Origin: Candidatus Gastranaerophilales bacterium
GTDB lineage: Bacteria; Cyanobacteriota; Vampirovibrionia; Gastranaerophilales; Gastranaerophilaceae
DNA length: 64,000 nucleotides
Direction: 5' to 3'
Assembly: GCA_944326515.1 (NCBI GenBank)
Contig: CALVEI010000002.1
Span: 1 to 64,000 of the forward strand
Every line of letters starts with the position of its first letter. Position 1 is the first letter of the stretch. The position numbers were made by a program, and so were the translations under genes. Shown one piece after another: positions 52,308 to 59,730 of the stretch. A model generated the notes under the pieces. That model had not been told where the DNA came from, ran no database searches, and saw nothing but the letters and a program-made list of their open reading frames with translations.

Positions 52308-53177
52308 TTAGATACCGCTTATCATACTTAAAATAGCGTTCTTTTGAATATTATTCGCTTGTGTAATCATAGCTATAGAAGTTTGAATAAGAAGCTGCTG
52401 TTTTACAACATTAGCTGTTTCTTCAGCAATATCCGCATCCATTATTGTTGAATATGCACTGGTTAAATTTTCTGTTTTAACATTAATTGAATCAACGACA
52501 GAATCGAGTCTTGAGCTATATGCCCCTGCAGAAGCAATACGACCAACAACATCCTTTGATGCTGTATCTATTACATCTATAAACTGAGCAGCACTACTAG
52601 CGTTAGCGAGTGCATCATCCAAACTCGAAAACTTACTGGAACCACCTATCAAATTGATACCTTCAGAATCAGCTTTTTCAAAAACACCACTTATAGTTAT
52701 GGAGTTTGTAGCTGCATCAGCATCAGCACCAACTTGTAATTTCAAATCTTTTGCAGTTCCATCCAACAATTTCAAACCGTTAAAACTTGAACCGCCTGCA
52801 ATCCTATCTATTTCATCTATACGTTGTTGAATTTCAGCTTTAATTGCTGCTTTTTCTTTTTCGCCATAAACAGAATTTGAATACTGAACGGTCAAATCTC
52901 TAATTCTGCCTAACTGGTCGTTTATCGAAGTTAAATCACCTGATGCAATATTCAAAGCATTACCTGCAATTTGGGTATTTTGTTTAGCTACGTTCAACCC
53001 TCTTATCTGAGAGTTAATATTAGTTGCAATATAGTAACCTGCAGCGTCATCCTTTGCACTGTTAATTTTATACCCTGTTGAAAGTCTTTTTAAACTGTTA
53101 TTAAGACTGTTAATGGCTTTGTTCATAGAATTTTGAGCAGACAACACACCCAAATTGGTATTAATGACGATAGACAT
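52308..53177 (-). CDS. Flagellin (289 aa)
   Basis: The second flagellin opens SIVINTNLGVLSAQNSMNKA, with LKRLSTGYKINSAKDDAAGY, and ends with YSTIMDADIAEETANVVK and ITQANNIQKNAILSMI. Like its neighbour it has a short variable middle (about 155-205). The two have clearly similar ends but differ in the middle, so they are probably distinct filament subunits rather than a recent duplicate. The ribosome site AAGGG lies upstream of the ATG. Confidence 0.95.
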   Translation of the reverse strand: MSIVINTNLGVLSAQNSMNKAINSLNNSLKRLSTGYKINSAKDDAAGYYIATNINSQIRGLNVAKQNTQIAGNALNIASGDLTSINDQLGRIRDLTVQYSNSVYGEKEKAAIKAEIQQRIDEIDRIAGGSSFNGLKLLDGTAKDLKLQVGADADAATNSITISGVFEKADSEGINLIGGSSKFSSLDDALANASSAAQFIDVIDTASKDVVGRIASAGAYSSRLDSVVDSINVKTENLTSAYSTIMDADIAEETANVVKQQLLIQTSIAMITQANNIQKNAILSMISGI

Positions 53178-53481
53178 AATTACATAACCCTTTTTTAGAC
53201 AGAAATAATAGGAAATAGACGACAGCGAAAATCCTTATACTAAAGTTTGATAGCGAGGACAACCTGTTTGGCAAGATAAAAACCTTTTGCCTACAACTTT
53301 AGTATAGTTATATTTTTATTCTTCTTAAACCCTAATTACCGAGAACTTTTACAAAACTACATATATTTTTTATATACTCAAGTCATCAAACTGGCGTTTG
53401 AATTGCTCAAATTAACTTGTGTATGTGTCATTCACGTGATAAAATCGAGTTACATTGTGAAGAATATAGAGGTAATAACTA
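53178..53481. promoter_or_regulatory. Flagellin/adk divergent region with a 12-bp inverted repeat
   Basis: The 304-bp gap holds a perfect inverted repeat TATACTAAAGTT (53236-53247) and AACTTTAGTATA (53295-53306). TAAAGTTT on either arm resembles a sigma28 -35 element, but no GCCGATAA -10 was found at the right spacing. The two arms could be paired binding sites or a stem. The rest shows no reading frame. The adk ATG at 53482 follows a GAGG site. Confidence 0.5.
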
Positions 53482-54138
53482 ATGAAAAAAGAATTGATTT
53501 TTATGGGACCTCCTGCAAGCGGAAAAGGTACACAAACAAAAAAACTTTCTGCTGAAACAGGTTTTGTTCACGTTGACACAGGCTCTTTGCTTAGAGAAGC
53601 TATGGCAAACGGAACAGAAGCAGGCAAAATAGCTAAAGATTACGTAGAAAAAGGCGCTCTTGTTCCTGTTGAGGTTGTAGCCCAAATAATCAAAGATAGA
53701 TTGTCTCAAGACGATGTTCAAGAAGGTTTTATCCTTGATGGTTTTCCAAGAAGCACTGAACAAGCAAATATGCTTGATGATATGTTGAAAGAAATCGATG
53801 CAGACAAAGAAGTTACAACAAAAGTTATCTACTTCGACGTTCCTATCGAAAACCTTATGGAAAGAATCATCTACAGACGTTCTTGCCCTAAATGTGGTGC
53901 TATATACAATTTAAAAACTATGCCTATCAAACAAGAAGGTATTTGTGACTCTTGTGGTGCGGAACTCGTTCAAAGAAAAGACGATACTGAAGAAATCGCT
54001 AAAAACAGATTTGACACTTATTTTAAACAAACAGCTCCGTTAATCGATTTTTACGCTAAAAGAGGCAACCTTGTAAAAATTGACGCAACAGGTTCTGTTG
54101 ATGAAATTTACGCTAAATTGAAAGAAGTTATTGAATAA
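53482..54138 (+). CDS. adk: Adenylate kinase
   Basis: The 218-aa enzyme interconverts AMP, ADP and ATP. P-loop GPPASGKGTQTKKL, AMP site with FVHVDTGSLLREA, DGFPRSTEQA and a long lid with a four-cysteine zinc site (CPKCG and CDSCG) are present; zinc-lid forms are common in Gram-positive bacteria and several other phyla. It is followed by map, a classic pairing seen in ribosomal-protein clusters, though secY and the ribosomal genes are not here. Confidence 0.97.
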   Translation: MKKELIFMGPPASGKGTQTKKLSAETGFVHVDTGSLLREAMANGTEAGKIAKDYVEKGALVPVEVVAQIIKDRLSQDDVQEGFILDGFPRSTEQANMLDDMLKEIDADKEVTTKVIYFDVPIENLMERIIYRRSCPKCGAIYNLKTMPIKQEGICDSCGAELVQRKDDTEEIAKNRFDTYFKQTAPLIDFYAKRGNLVKIDATGSVDEIYAKLKEVIE

Positions 54139-54157
54139 ACTTCTTTAGGAAGAAAAC

Positions 54158-54910
54158 ATGTCAGTACACAAAAAATCAAGAGAAGAACTCAAACTGATGA
54201 GAGAAGCAGGCAACATCGTTGCACTTGTTCATCAGGAGATGAAAAAAATCATAGAACCCGGCATCAGCACAATGGAGCTTGATGACGCAGCTATGAGAAT
54301 AATTAAAGCAAACAAAGCAATCCCGACATTTTTAGGATACCACGGTTTCCCTGCATCAATTTGTGCATCTGTAAACAGCCAAGTTGTTCACGGGATCCCA
54401 AGCGAAAAATGCATCTTAAAAGAAGGCGACATAGTATCTATAGATGTTGGTGCAACATACAGAGGGCTTGTCGGTGACGGAGCTTGGACCTACCCTGTAG
54501 GTAATATCTCTGACGATTGCAAAATGCTTTTAGAAACAACTGAAAGAGCTTTAATGGCGGCAATTTCCGTAATGAAAGACAATGTTTTGCTAGACGATGT
54601 ATCAGGCGCAGTTGAAGACGTTGCTAACGAAAAAGGTCTTGGCATTGTTCGTCAATACGGTGGTCACGGCGTTGGCAGACAAATGCATGAAGAACCATTT
54701 GTTTTCAACTACAGAGTCGGCAACAAGTTTGTTATCAAAGACGGTATGACTATTGCCATTGAGCCTATGCTTAACTTAGGCGGTGACGATGTTCATACGT
54801 TAGAAGACGAATGGACTGTTGTTACAAATGACGGAAAACCTTCTGCTCACTTTGAACACACTATTCACGTTACTAGCGACGGAGCAGAAATTTTAACTAA
54901 GCTTATGTAA
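54158..54910 (+). CDS. map: Type I methionine aminopeptidase
   Basis: The 250-aa enzyme removes the starter Met from new proteins. The five metal ligands can be seen in DVGATYRGLVGDGAWTYP, GGHGVGRQMHEEP, IAIEPMLN and EDEWTVVT, with the substrate His in NSQVVHGIPSEK. It lacks the N-terminal zinc-finger extension of some relatives. It lies 19 bp after adk, with the AGGAAG ribosome site, and a terminator follows. Confidence 0.97.
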   Translation: MSVHKKSREELKLMREAGNIVALVHQEMKKIIEPGISTMELDDAAMRIIKANKAIPTFLGYHGFPASICASVNSQVVHGIPSEKCILKEGDIVSIDVGATYRGLVGDGAWTYPVGNISDDCKMLLETTERALMAAISVMKDNVLLDDVSGAVEDVANEKGLGIVRQYGGHGVGRQMHEEPFVFNYRVGNKFVIKDGMTIAIEPMLNLGGDDVHTLEDEWTVVTNDGKPSAHFEHTIHVTSDGAEILTKLM

Positions 54911-54929
54911 AAAAAGCTCTATAAACAAA

Positions 54930-54958
54930 AAAAAGGAACCTCAAAAAGGTTCCTTTTT
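54930..54958. terminator. Bidirectional terminator between map and pabA
   Basis: AAAAAGGAACCT and AGGTTCCTTTTT form a 12-bp perfect stem with a CAAAA loop between convergent genes. Confidence 0.9.
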
Positions 54959-55522
54959 TATTTTTATAAAATTATTCAAAAGCTCATGCCCGTACTCAGT
55001 CAGAATAGCTTCGGGGTGGAATTGAACGCCATAGACTTCATAGTTTTTGTGTTTTAGAGCCATTAAGATATTATCCTTTGTTTTGGCAAGCGGAGTCAGA
55101 CATTCAGGCAAATCAATCGCTTTTAGTGAATGATATCTTGTAACGCTATATTTATCAGGAAGATCTTTGAAAAGTTTTGATTTTGCAATAATTTCTATCT
55201 CAGAAATTTTACCGTGAAAAGGAGTAGGGTCTTTGATTATTTTAGCCCCAAAATGTTTTGCTATCAGTTGATGCCCAAGACAAATGCCAAGAATCTTTTT
55301 TGTTTTATAAAATTCTTCAATAACATCTTCGCAAATACCGCACCAGCCTTTTTCACAAGGATTACCTGGGCCGGGGGAAATTATTACATATTCAAAACCA
55401 AGTTTTTTTAGTTCATCAATTGTTATTTCGTCGTTTTTAAAGACCTTAGGATTAACGCCAAGCTCTTGTAAATACTGAACGATGTTGTATGTAAAAGAGT
55501 CATAATTGTCGATAAGAATCAT
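54941..55522 (-). CDS. pabA: Glutamine amidotransferase PabA/TrpG-type
   Basis: The 193-aa class I glutaminase opens MILIDNYDSFTYNIVQYL and has the oxyanion strand SPGPGNP, the nucleophile elbow LGICLGHQ and the His-Glu pair in VQFHPEA. It supplies ammonia to chorismate-using enzymes for 4-amino-4-deoxychorismate (folate) or anthranilate (tryptophan). Directly upstream lies a 60-codon fragment resembling the start of PabB, which favours the folate role. The ribosome site GAGGTGA precedes the ATG. The terminator overlaps its 3' end. Confidence 0.9.
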   Translation of the reverse strand: MILIDNYDSFTYNIVQYLQELGVNPKVFKNDEITIDELKKLGFEYVIISPGPGNPCEKGWCGICEDVIEEFYKTKKILGICLGHQLIAKHFGAKIIKDPTPFHGKISEIEIIAKSKLFKDLPDKYSVTRYHSLKAIDLPECLTPLAKTKDNILMALKHKNYEVYGVQFHPEAILTEYGHELLNNFIKIKKEPF

Positions 55523-55531
55523 AATGTCACC

Positions 55532-55714
55532 TCAACTATTCCTCTTACAGAGTTTATGCAAAATATCTTTTGCTTCATACCTGACGTACCCAAGCAAATA
55601 ATAGTTTTTTGAAAGTTCCTCGACCCTATTTAGTGCAGTCTTAAAGTCTTCATTATCAAAGGCTTTAATAACTTCCAAAGGTTTTTTAAAACACATGTTT
55701 GAATAGATGTTCAT
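55532..55714 (-). pseudogene. pabB: Truncated pabB (aminodeoxychorismate synthase component I) fragment
   Basis: This 60-codon frame resembles the beginning of PabB proteins: NEDFKTALNRVEEL followed by YYLLGYVRYEAKDI, like the conserved LxGYxxYEA segment. The rest of the enzyme (several hundred residues, including the chorismate-binding domain) is missing: the frame stops and pabA begins 10 bp later. A TAAAAT box sits 6 nt before its ATG. It may be a decayed gene whose promoter still drives pabA, or a short leader protein. Assignment rests on a short match. Confidence 0.45.
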
Positions 55715-55730
55715 TTGACTATTTTACCGC

Positions 55731-55769
55731 AAAAAAAAGCCCCGTTGGAGACAAAAAAAGAAACGGGGC
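55731..55769 (-). terminator. Terminator of the phage-like tail/lysis unit
   Basis: On the minus strand GCCCCGTT (55769-55762) pairs with AACGGGGC (55746-55739), followed by eight T. It lies 55 bp past the endolysin stop. Confidence 0.88.
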
Positions 55770-55823
55770 AATATATAAGGGTAGTTTTTATACAAATTTT
55801 TGATATTGATGGAAAAAGCCAAT

Positions 55824-56279
55824 TTAAAGTTTTTCAATCTCAATTTTTAGTGCAGCAAGCCTATTAAGCCAACCTTGAAGAAATATTTTTTGGTTTCCGT
55901 ATTTAGCAAACTCTTTGTATTTTGCTTCTCTTGCAAAGATAAATTTTTCAGGGTACTTATATTGGGCAGCTTCCAAAAACTCTTTTACTCTGCCTAAACC
56001 CATATTGACAGCTGTGTCAAAAGCCAATAACGCAAATTTTGGGGACATTTTGTCGCAATTTGCTTTGAGCCAGTAGTTTTTGTAGTATATTTTTTCGACC
56101 TCATCTTTTGAGATAAATTTAACGTCTTTTGCGGGTAGTTTTTGAGCTTTAAGCCAGTTGTTGTAAGTATTTTGTGTAATTCCATAATTTGTTGCTCCGC
56201 CTTTATCGTCTTTGTTATTTACATAACCGCCCTCCCATTTGAGAACAAATCGAAGAGCGGTTTTAAAAAGATTATTCAT
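55824..56279 (-). CDS. Endolysin, glycoside hydrolase 108 family
   Basis: About 151 aa from ATG 56279. The N-terminus carries the catalytic motif KWEGGYVNNKDDKGGATNYG followed by ITQNTY, with Glu as acid and the GGxTNxGIT loop of GH108 muramidases. The C-terminal half (DTAVNMGLGRVKEFLEAA) matches the family's peptidoglycan-binding helix region. It cuts the glycan strands of the wall at lysis. A TTG five codons upstream is in frame, but ATG 56279 has a GAGGAA site. It is the last gene of the phage-like unit. Confidence 0.9.
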   Translation of the reverse strand: MNNLFKTALRFVLKWEGGYVNNKDDKGGATNYGITQNTYNNWLKAQKLPAKDVKFISKDEVEKIYYKNYWLKANCDKMSPKFALLAFDTAVNMGLGRVKEFLEAAQYKYPEKFIFAREAKYKEFAKYGNQKIFLQGWLNRLAALKIEIEKL

Positions 56280-56290
56280 AATTTCCTCAA

Positions 56291-56557
56291 TCAATTATTT
56301 GTACTGCCGTGCCATTGGACAATACTTATCAAAAGTGTTTTGACATCGTTGACGTTTTTATCAATTCTGTCTATACGATTTTCTAAGCTTGTATTGTTAT
56401 CCCTATGGGTCTTTTCAGAAACATAATGTTCTGCAATGTATTCAACAAGTTCGGATTTAAGTTCAGATATTTGAGCGGGAGTAACAAAAATTTTGTATTG
56501 AAGAAAAAACATAATAACCACTATGACAATCGGAGCATACTCTATAAACGTATTCAT
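56291..56557 (-). CDS. Phage-like small membrane protein (holin or spanin-type)
   Basis: 88 aa from ATG 56557, with AAGGAG ribosome site. It begins with one membrane helix (about 7-27, APIVIVVIMFFLQYKIFV) and continues as a coiled coil with NRIDRIDKNVNDVKTLL. One anchor plus a periplasmic or cytoplasmic coil suits an i-spanin or holin-associated protein. It lies 11 bp before the endolysin start. The reading frame upstream of ATG 56557 is not needed. Confidence 0.6.
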   Translation of the reverse strand: MNTFIEYAPIVIVVIMFFLQYKIFVTPAQISELKSELVEYIAEHYVSEKTHRDNNTSLENRIDRIDKNVNDVKTLLISIVQWHGSTNN

Positions 56558-56567
56558 AAAAACTCCT

Positions 56568-56807
56568 TTAATTATGTTTTTTAAAATCTTGTACAAGATG
56601 AGCAAATCTGAGCCTATGAGCAAAAGTCATCTCAGATTTGTATTTTTCTGCAATATCGATAATTTTTTCAGCAATATCAGTAGCTTTTTTGTAGTCTTTT
56701 TTATCCTCTATAACATCTGTTTGAACTAGATTCTCTACCTGAGCAGTTTTAAATTCAAACAATTTAGACAACATATTACTTATTGCCGTAATCAAAGCGG
56801 AGTACAT
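56568..56807 (-). CDS. Phage-like hypothetical protein (79 aa)
   Basis: A short helical protein between the two membrane lysis genes. It opens MYSALITAISNMLSKLFEF and continues with charged helices (KATDIAEKIIDIAEKYKSEM). Its ATG overlaps the stop of the preceding holin-like gene as TAATG, showing translational coupling in the lysis cassette. No family recognised. Confidence 0.65.
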   Translation of the reverse strand: MYSALITAISNMLSKLFEFKTAQVENLVQTDVIEDKKDYKKATDIAEKIIDIAEKYKSEMTFAHRLRFAHLVQDFKKHN

Positions 56808-57013
56808 TATGCCTCCGCCTTTTTTGATTCTTCACTTTTATGCTCGTCAATACAAACATTAATCAAACCGATAATACCAAGCGCACAAGCTATTATTGCA
56901 TCAGCAAGCTCAGGTTTTAACACGACACCAAATGCTGCAAGCACAGAAAATAAGCCTTTATAAGTACTGGCTTGATTCAAGTATTTTAAAATAGTTTCTA
57001 CAATATTATTCAT
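56807..57013 (-). CDS. Phage holin-like protein (68 aa)
   Basis: From ATG 57013 with a GAGGAA ribosome site. The core YKGLFSVLAAFGVVLKPELA then DAIIACALGIIGLINVCID matches small phage holins with two membrane helices, and the tail KSEESKKAEA is charged as usual. A start at 57031 is possible but less well placed. It should make the inner-membrane pore that releases the endolysin. Confidence 0.75.
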   Translation of the reverse strand: MNNIVETILKYLNQASTYKGLFSVLAAFGVVLKPELADAIIACALGIIGLINVCIDEHKSEESKKAEA

Positions 57014-57040
57014 AAAATTCCTCGCTTTCATTATTGTTTG

Positions 57041-57580
57041 CTACAAAGACAGACATTTAGCAAAATCAATAGAAACAAGATTAAGCTCCTCTATTGTTTT
57101 TGCATTTTGCACCTGTTCAAGCAGAGTTGCTGTTTCAAACTCGATATTTGAAACAACTTGAGTAGCCACAGCACACATTTGAACAAATTCTTCATAAGAA
57201 AAATTCACAGGTTGATAATCATAATCAAGCCAAATAATTGTAGTCTCTGGCTGAGCAATAGCAAGTTGAGCAGACAATCTTATCTGAGCTCTGTCATCAC
57301 AGTCAAAATGTATTTCATTAAAATAAAAACCCGCTTTAAATGCGAATTCTTTTTGTTCATTAATTTGTTTTATACATTCTTGCTTTGCCTCCTCTAATAA
57401 TTCATCTTGAATATCTTTTACAAAAACAAATTCATCATTTCTGTATAAAATCTCATCTTCTGTTTGCAAAATTATTTCTTCTGCTAAATCCGGCATAAAA
57501 GCCAGTGTATTTTTTATTTTTGTAATATCTGTATCACAAAGCTGAATTTTCCCGTTTTTTTCAATGTAGTAATAGATCAT
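57041..57580 (-). CDS. Phage tail-fibre-associated protein (DUF4376-like)
   Basis: The 179-aa protein has an N-terminal part of about 75 residues, a helix (EEAKQECIKQINEQKEFAF) and a C-terminal region with FNEIHFDCDDRAQIRLSAQL then IIWLDYDYQPVNFSYEEFVQ. That layout is like the DUF4376 domain found in phage tail-fibre accessory proteins. Its start overlaps the tail-fibre stop as ATGA. It probably aids fibre assembly. Confidence 0.65.
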   Translation of the reverse strand: MIYYYIEKNGKIQLCDTDITKIKNTLAFMPDLAEEIILQTEDEILYRNDEFVFVKDIQDELLEEAKQECIKQINEQKEFAFKAGFYFNEIHFDCDDRAQIRLSAQLAIAQPETTIIWLDYDYQPVNFSYEEFVQMCAVATQVVSNIEFETATLLEQVQNAKTIEELNLVSIDFAKCLSL

Positions 57581-59718
57581 TGTATTGCTCCTTGTGCGTA
57601 TATGAATCTGAAATAAGCAGTATAGGCATCCCCGCTATAAATAACAGCAACTGTTTCTCCCTTTTTAACAGGACGCAAACAAGAACAATGTTGACTTATA
57701 GCTTGTCCAGAAAATGAAGCCGTTTCTCCTGATATAGCATCAGTTGCATTACAAAAACCAACATATTGAAACGGTTGTAAAGAAGCTCTATCTATGTAAA
57801 ACCAACCATCTGCTATTGCTGTATATTGAGCATAATTTCCACCTAATGAAAGATTAATATAATTTTTGCTCGGCATAGCCATATTAGCAATAAATGCTGT
57901 ATCAAATAAGTTCATAGCTCTATATGGCATTGATGTTTTAAAATCTGTAATTTTACCTGAAGCATTTGTTTTATACCAAATTATATTAAAACCTTTTACA
58001 CACTCATAAGGATTTCCATTATTTGATATAAACCACTTGTTTTCATTGATAACATAAATCCTGTAATATTTATCAACATTCGGAGCAGGTAAATCCGTTG
58101 AATTTGGAACATAGAATGTAACCCTGTCACTATATTGAGATATGTAATTATTGGTTTTATTCACAATATAAGCACTAAACTCATCTTGGTATCCCCCTGT
58201 GAATTCTGAAATAGAAGTATGTTCTGTTTTATATTCAATACTACACAAACTCCCGTCAGCATTTAAACCGTTAGGAATTAGCCCCTTTACATTTTTGTTA
58301 ACCCATATTGTTTTATAAATGTATCCGCCAGTGTTAAATATGTTCAAAACCGCAGTATACCCCACGTTAGTAACAGCTTTTAACAAACAAATCGGCAAAC
58401 TGTTATTCTGCGTCCAACTTGCTCCATTATCAGTAGTAACCTTAACAATGTTATTAGTTGTGTCATAGTATATACAGCAATTGTTTTGAATAGATGTCGG
58501 GGCAGATTTTCCAGAGTGAGTAAATATCTCATTAAAATAATTCATTACCCCATTTTCATCTATATACAAAAACTGTGATTCTGTTGAAACTGTAGATTTT
58601 ATAGTCTTGTCTGTATCATATTGCACATAATAAAAAAGTTTAGAACCATCCCAAGAAATATCAACAATTTTACCACCGTTTAAATCTTCACCGACTTCAT
58701 ATTCCGGCTCCGATACACCGTAAGGAACAAGTACCACAGATCCTGCTTTTAAAATAAAAGAATTATTTTCTAAACTATACTTTATTAAATCAGGAGTTTG
58801 TAATACACAATTTGATATCTGAGTTTGCTTGAGAGCATTTGATGCATTATTTATGGCAATAACGCCTTCATCTTTTGCATTTTCTAGAGTTTCAAGACCT
58901 TCTTTAGCCGAATTTTGAAGTTGGTTTGAAGAATCTTCCAAAAACTTTTGAGCATCAATTAAAATTTGGTTTACATCTGTAGTTATATTGCCTACTTTGT
59001 AATACAAAAGCTTTGTTCCTGCTTGAGGTTGAACGGTTGAAGATCTACCATAAACAGATGAACATTGTGCAGCATTGATTCCCAAACCTGCAGGCCTCTC
59101 CTTAGCACCACCATCACCTCTTTGCTCAGCAGAACCTGTCCCGGTTGTATAAAATGCACCTGAAACAGAATCATTCCACAAAGTTGTTCCAGCATTAAAC
59201 CTTGACCAAACAGTACCATATATGTTAGGCAAACCTGCTTCTTTAAACTGGTTTATTAAATTGTCATCTGTACTAAACTGCATAAACCAACTATTACGTG
59301 GCAAATAAAACTGCTGATTTGTCTTATCAAGTATGTAAAATTCTGCTATTCCCGTTTGAGCAAACAACTTATCAATAGCATCTTTTTGTGCTATATCAGC
59401 AACATAATGACCATTCAAAGCCTGAACACAATTTATACCTCTATAACTAACTGTTGCACCTTCGTCAAACTCTTGTATAATTTGGTTTACCGCGTCAGGA
59501 TAAGTCATTGTAACAAGTCCACCTTGAAGCATCCACCCCACAGCTTCAACCCCAACAAGTTTTCTGTCAGTTATTTTTATATCAAACAGCTTAAAACCGT
59601 CACCTTTGTCCTGATTGTACTTTAAATGCATCAAGCATTCATTCAAAACATCAGTATTACATGGAGAAACCCCAGACACAGTGGGGTTATCAGTCCAAGT
59701 ATATGATTGGTTGTCCAT
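57577..59718 (-). CDS. Phage tail fibre or receptor-binding protein
   Basis: The 713-aa protein is rich in Gly, Asn, Tyr and Thr, with beta-structured segments and a helical section near residues 262-305. The N-terminal 170 residues (SYTWTDNPTVSGVSPCNTDVL, then WFMQFSTDD) resemble the region that attaches fibres to a tail, and the C-terminal part ends in a beta-rich adhesion-type domain. It lies between the baseplate-hub-like protein and the accessory gene. No catalytic domain seen. The target receptor cannot be read. Confidence 0.75.
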   Translation of the reverse strand: MDNQSYTWTDNPTVSGVSPCNTDVLNECLMHLKYNQDKGDGFKLFDIKITDRKLVGVEAVGWMLQGGLVTMTYPDAVNQIIQEFDEGATVSYRGINCVQALNGHYVADIAQKDAIDKLFAQTGIAEFYILDKTNQQFYLPRNSWFMQFSTDDNLINQFKEAGLPNIYGTVWSRFNAGTTLWNDSVSGAFYTTGTGSAEQRGDGGAKERPAGLGINAAQCSSVYGRSSTVQPQAGTKLLYYKVGNITTDVNQILIDAQKFLEDSSNQLQNSAKEGLETLENAKDEGVIAINNASNALKQTQISNCVLQTPDLIKYSLENNSFILKAGSVVLVPYGVSEPEYEVGEDLNGGKIVDISWDGSKLFYYVQYDTDKTIKSTVSTESQFLYIDENGVMNYFNEIFTHSGKSAPTSIQNNCCIYYDTTNNIVKVTTDNGASWTQNNSLPICLLKAVTNVGYTAVLNIFNTGGYIYKTIWVNKNVKGLIPNGLNADGSLCSIEYKTEHTSISEFTGGYQDEFSAYIVNKTNNYISQYSDRVTFYVPNSTDLPAPNVDKYYRIYVINENKWFISNNGNPYECVKGFNIIWYKTNASGKITDFKTSMPYRAMNLFDTAFIANMAMPSKNYINLSLGGNYAQYTAIADGWFYIDRASLQPFQYVGFCNATDAISGETASFSGQAISQHCSCLRPVKKGETVAVIYSGDAYTAYFRFIYAQGAIQ

Positions 59719-59730
59719 TTTTCCTCCTTT

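Noticed and set aside
53479-53763. 94-codon Cys/Phe-rich frame opposite adk
   Set aside because: It is the antisense shadow of the adk coding sequence with no ribosome site.
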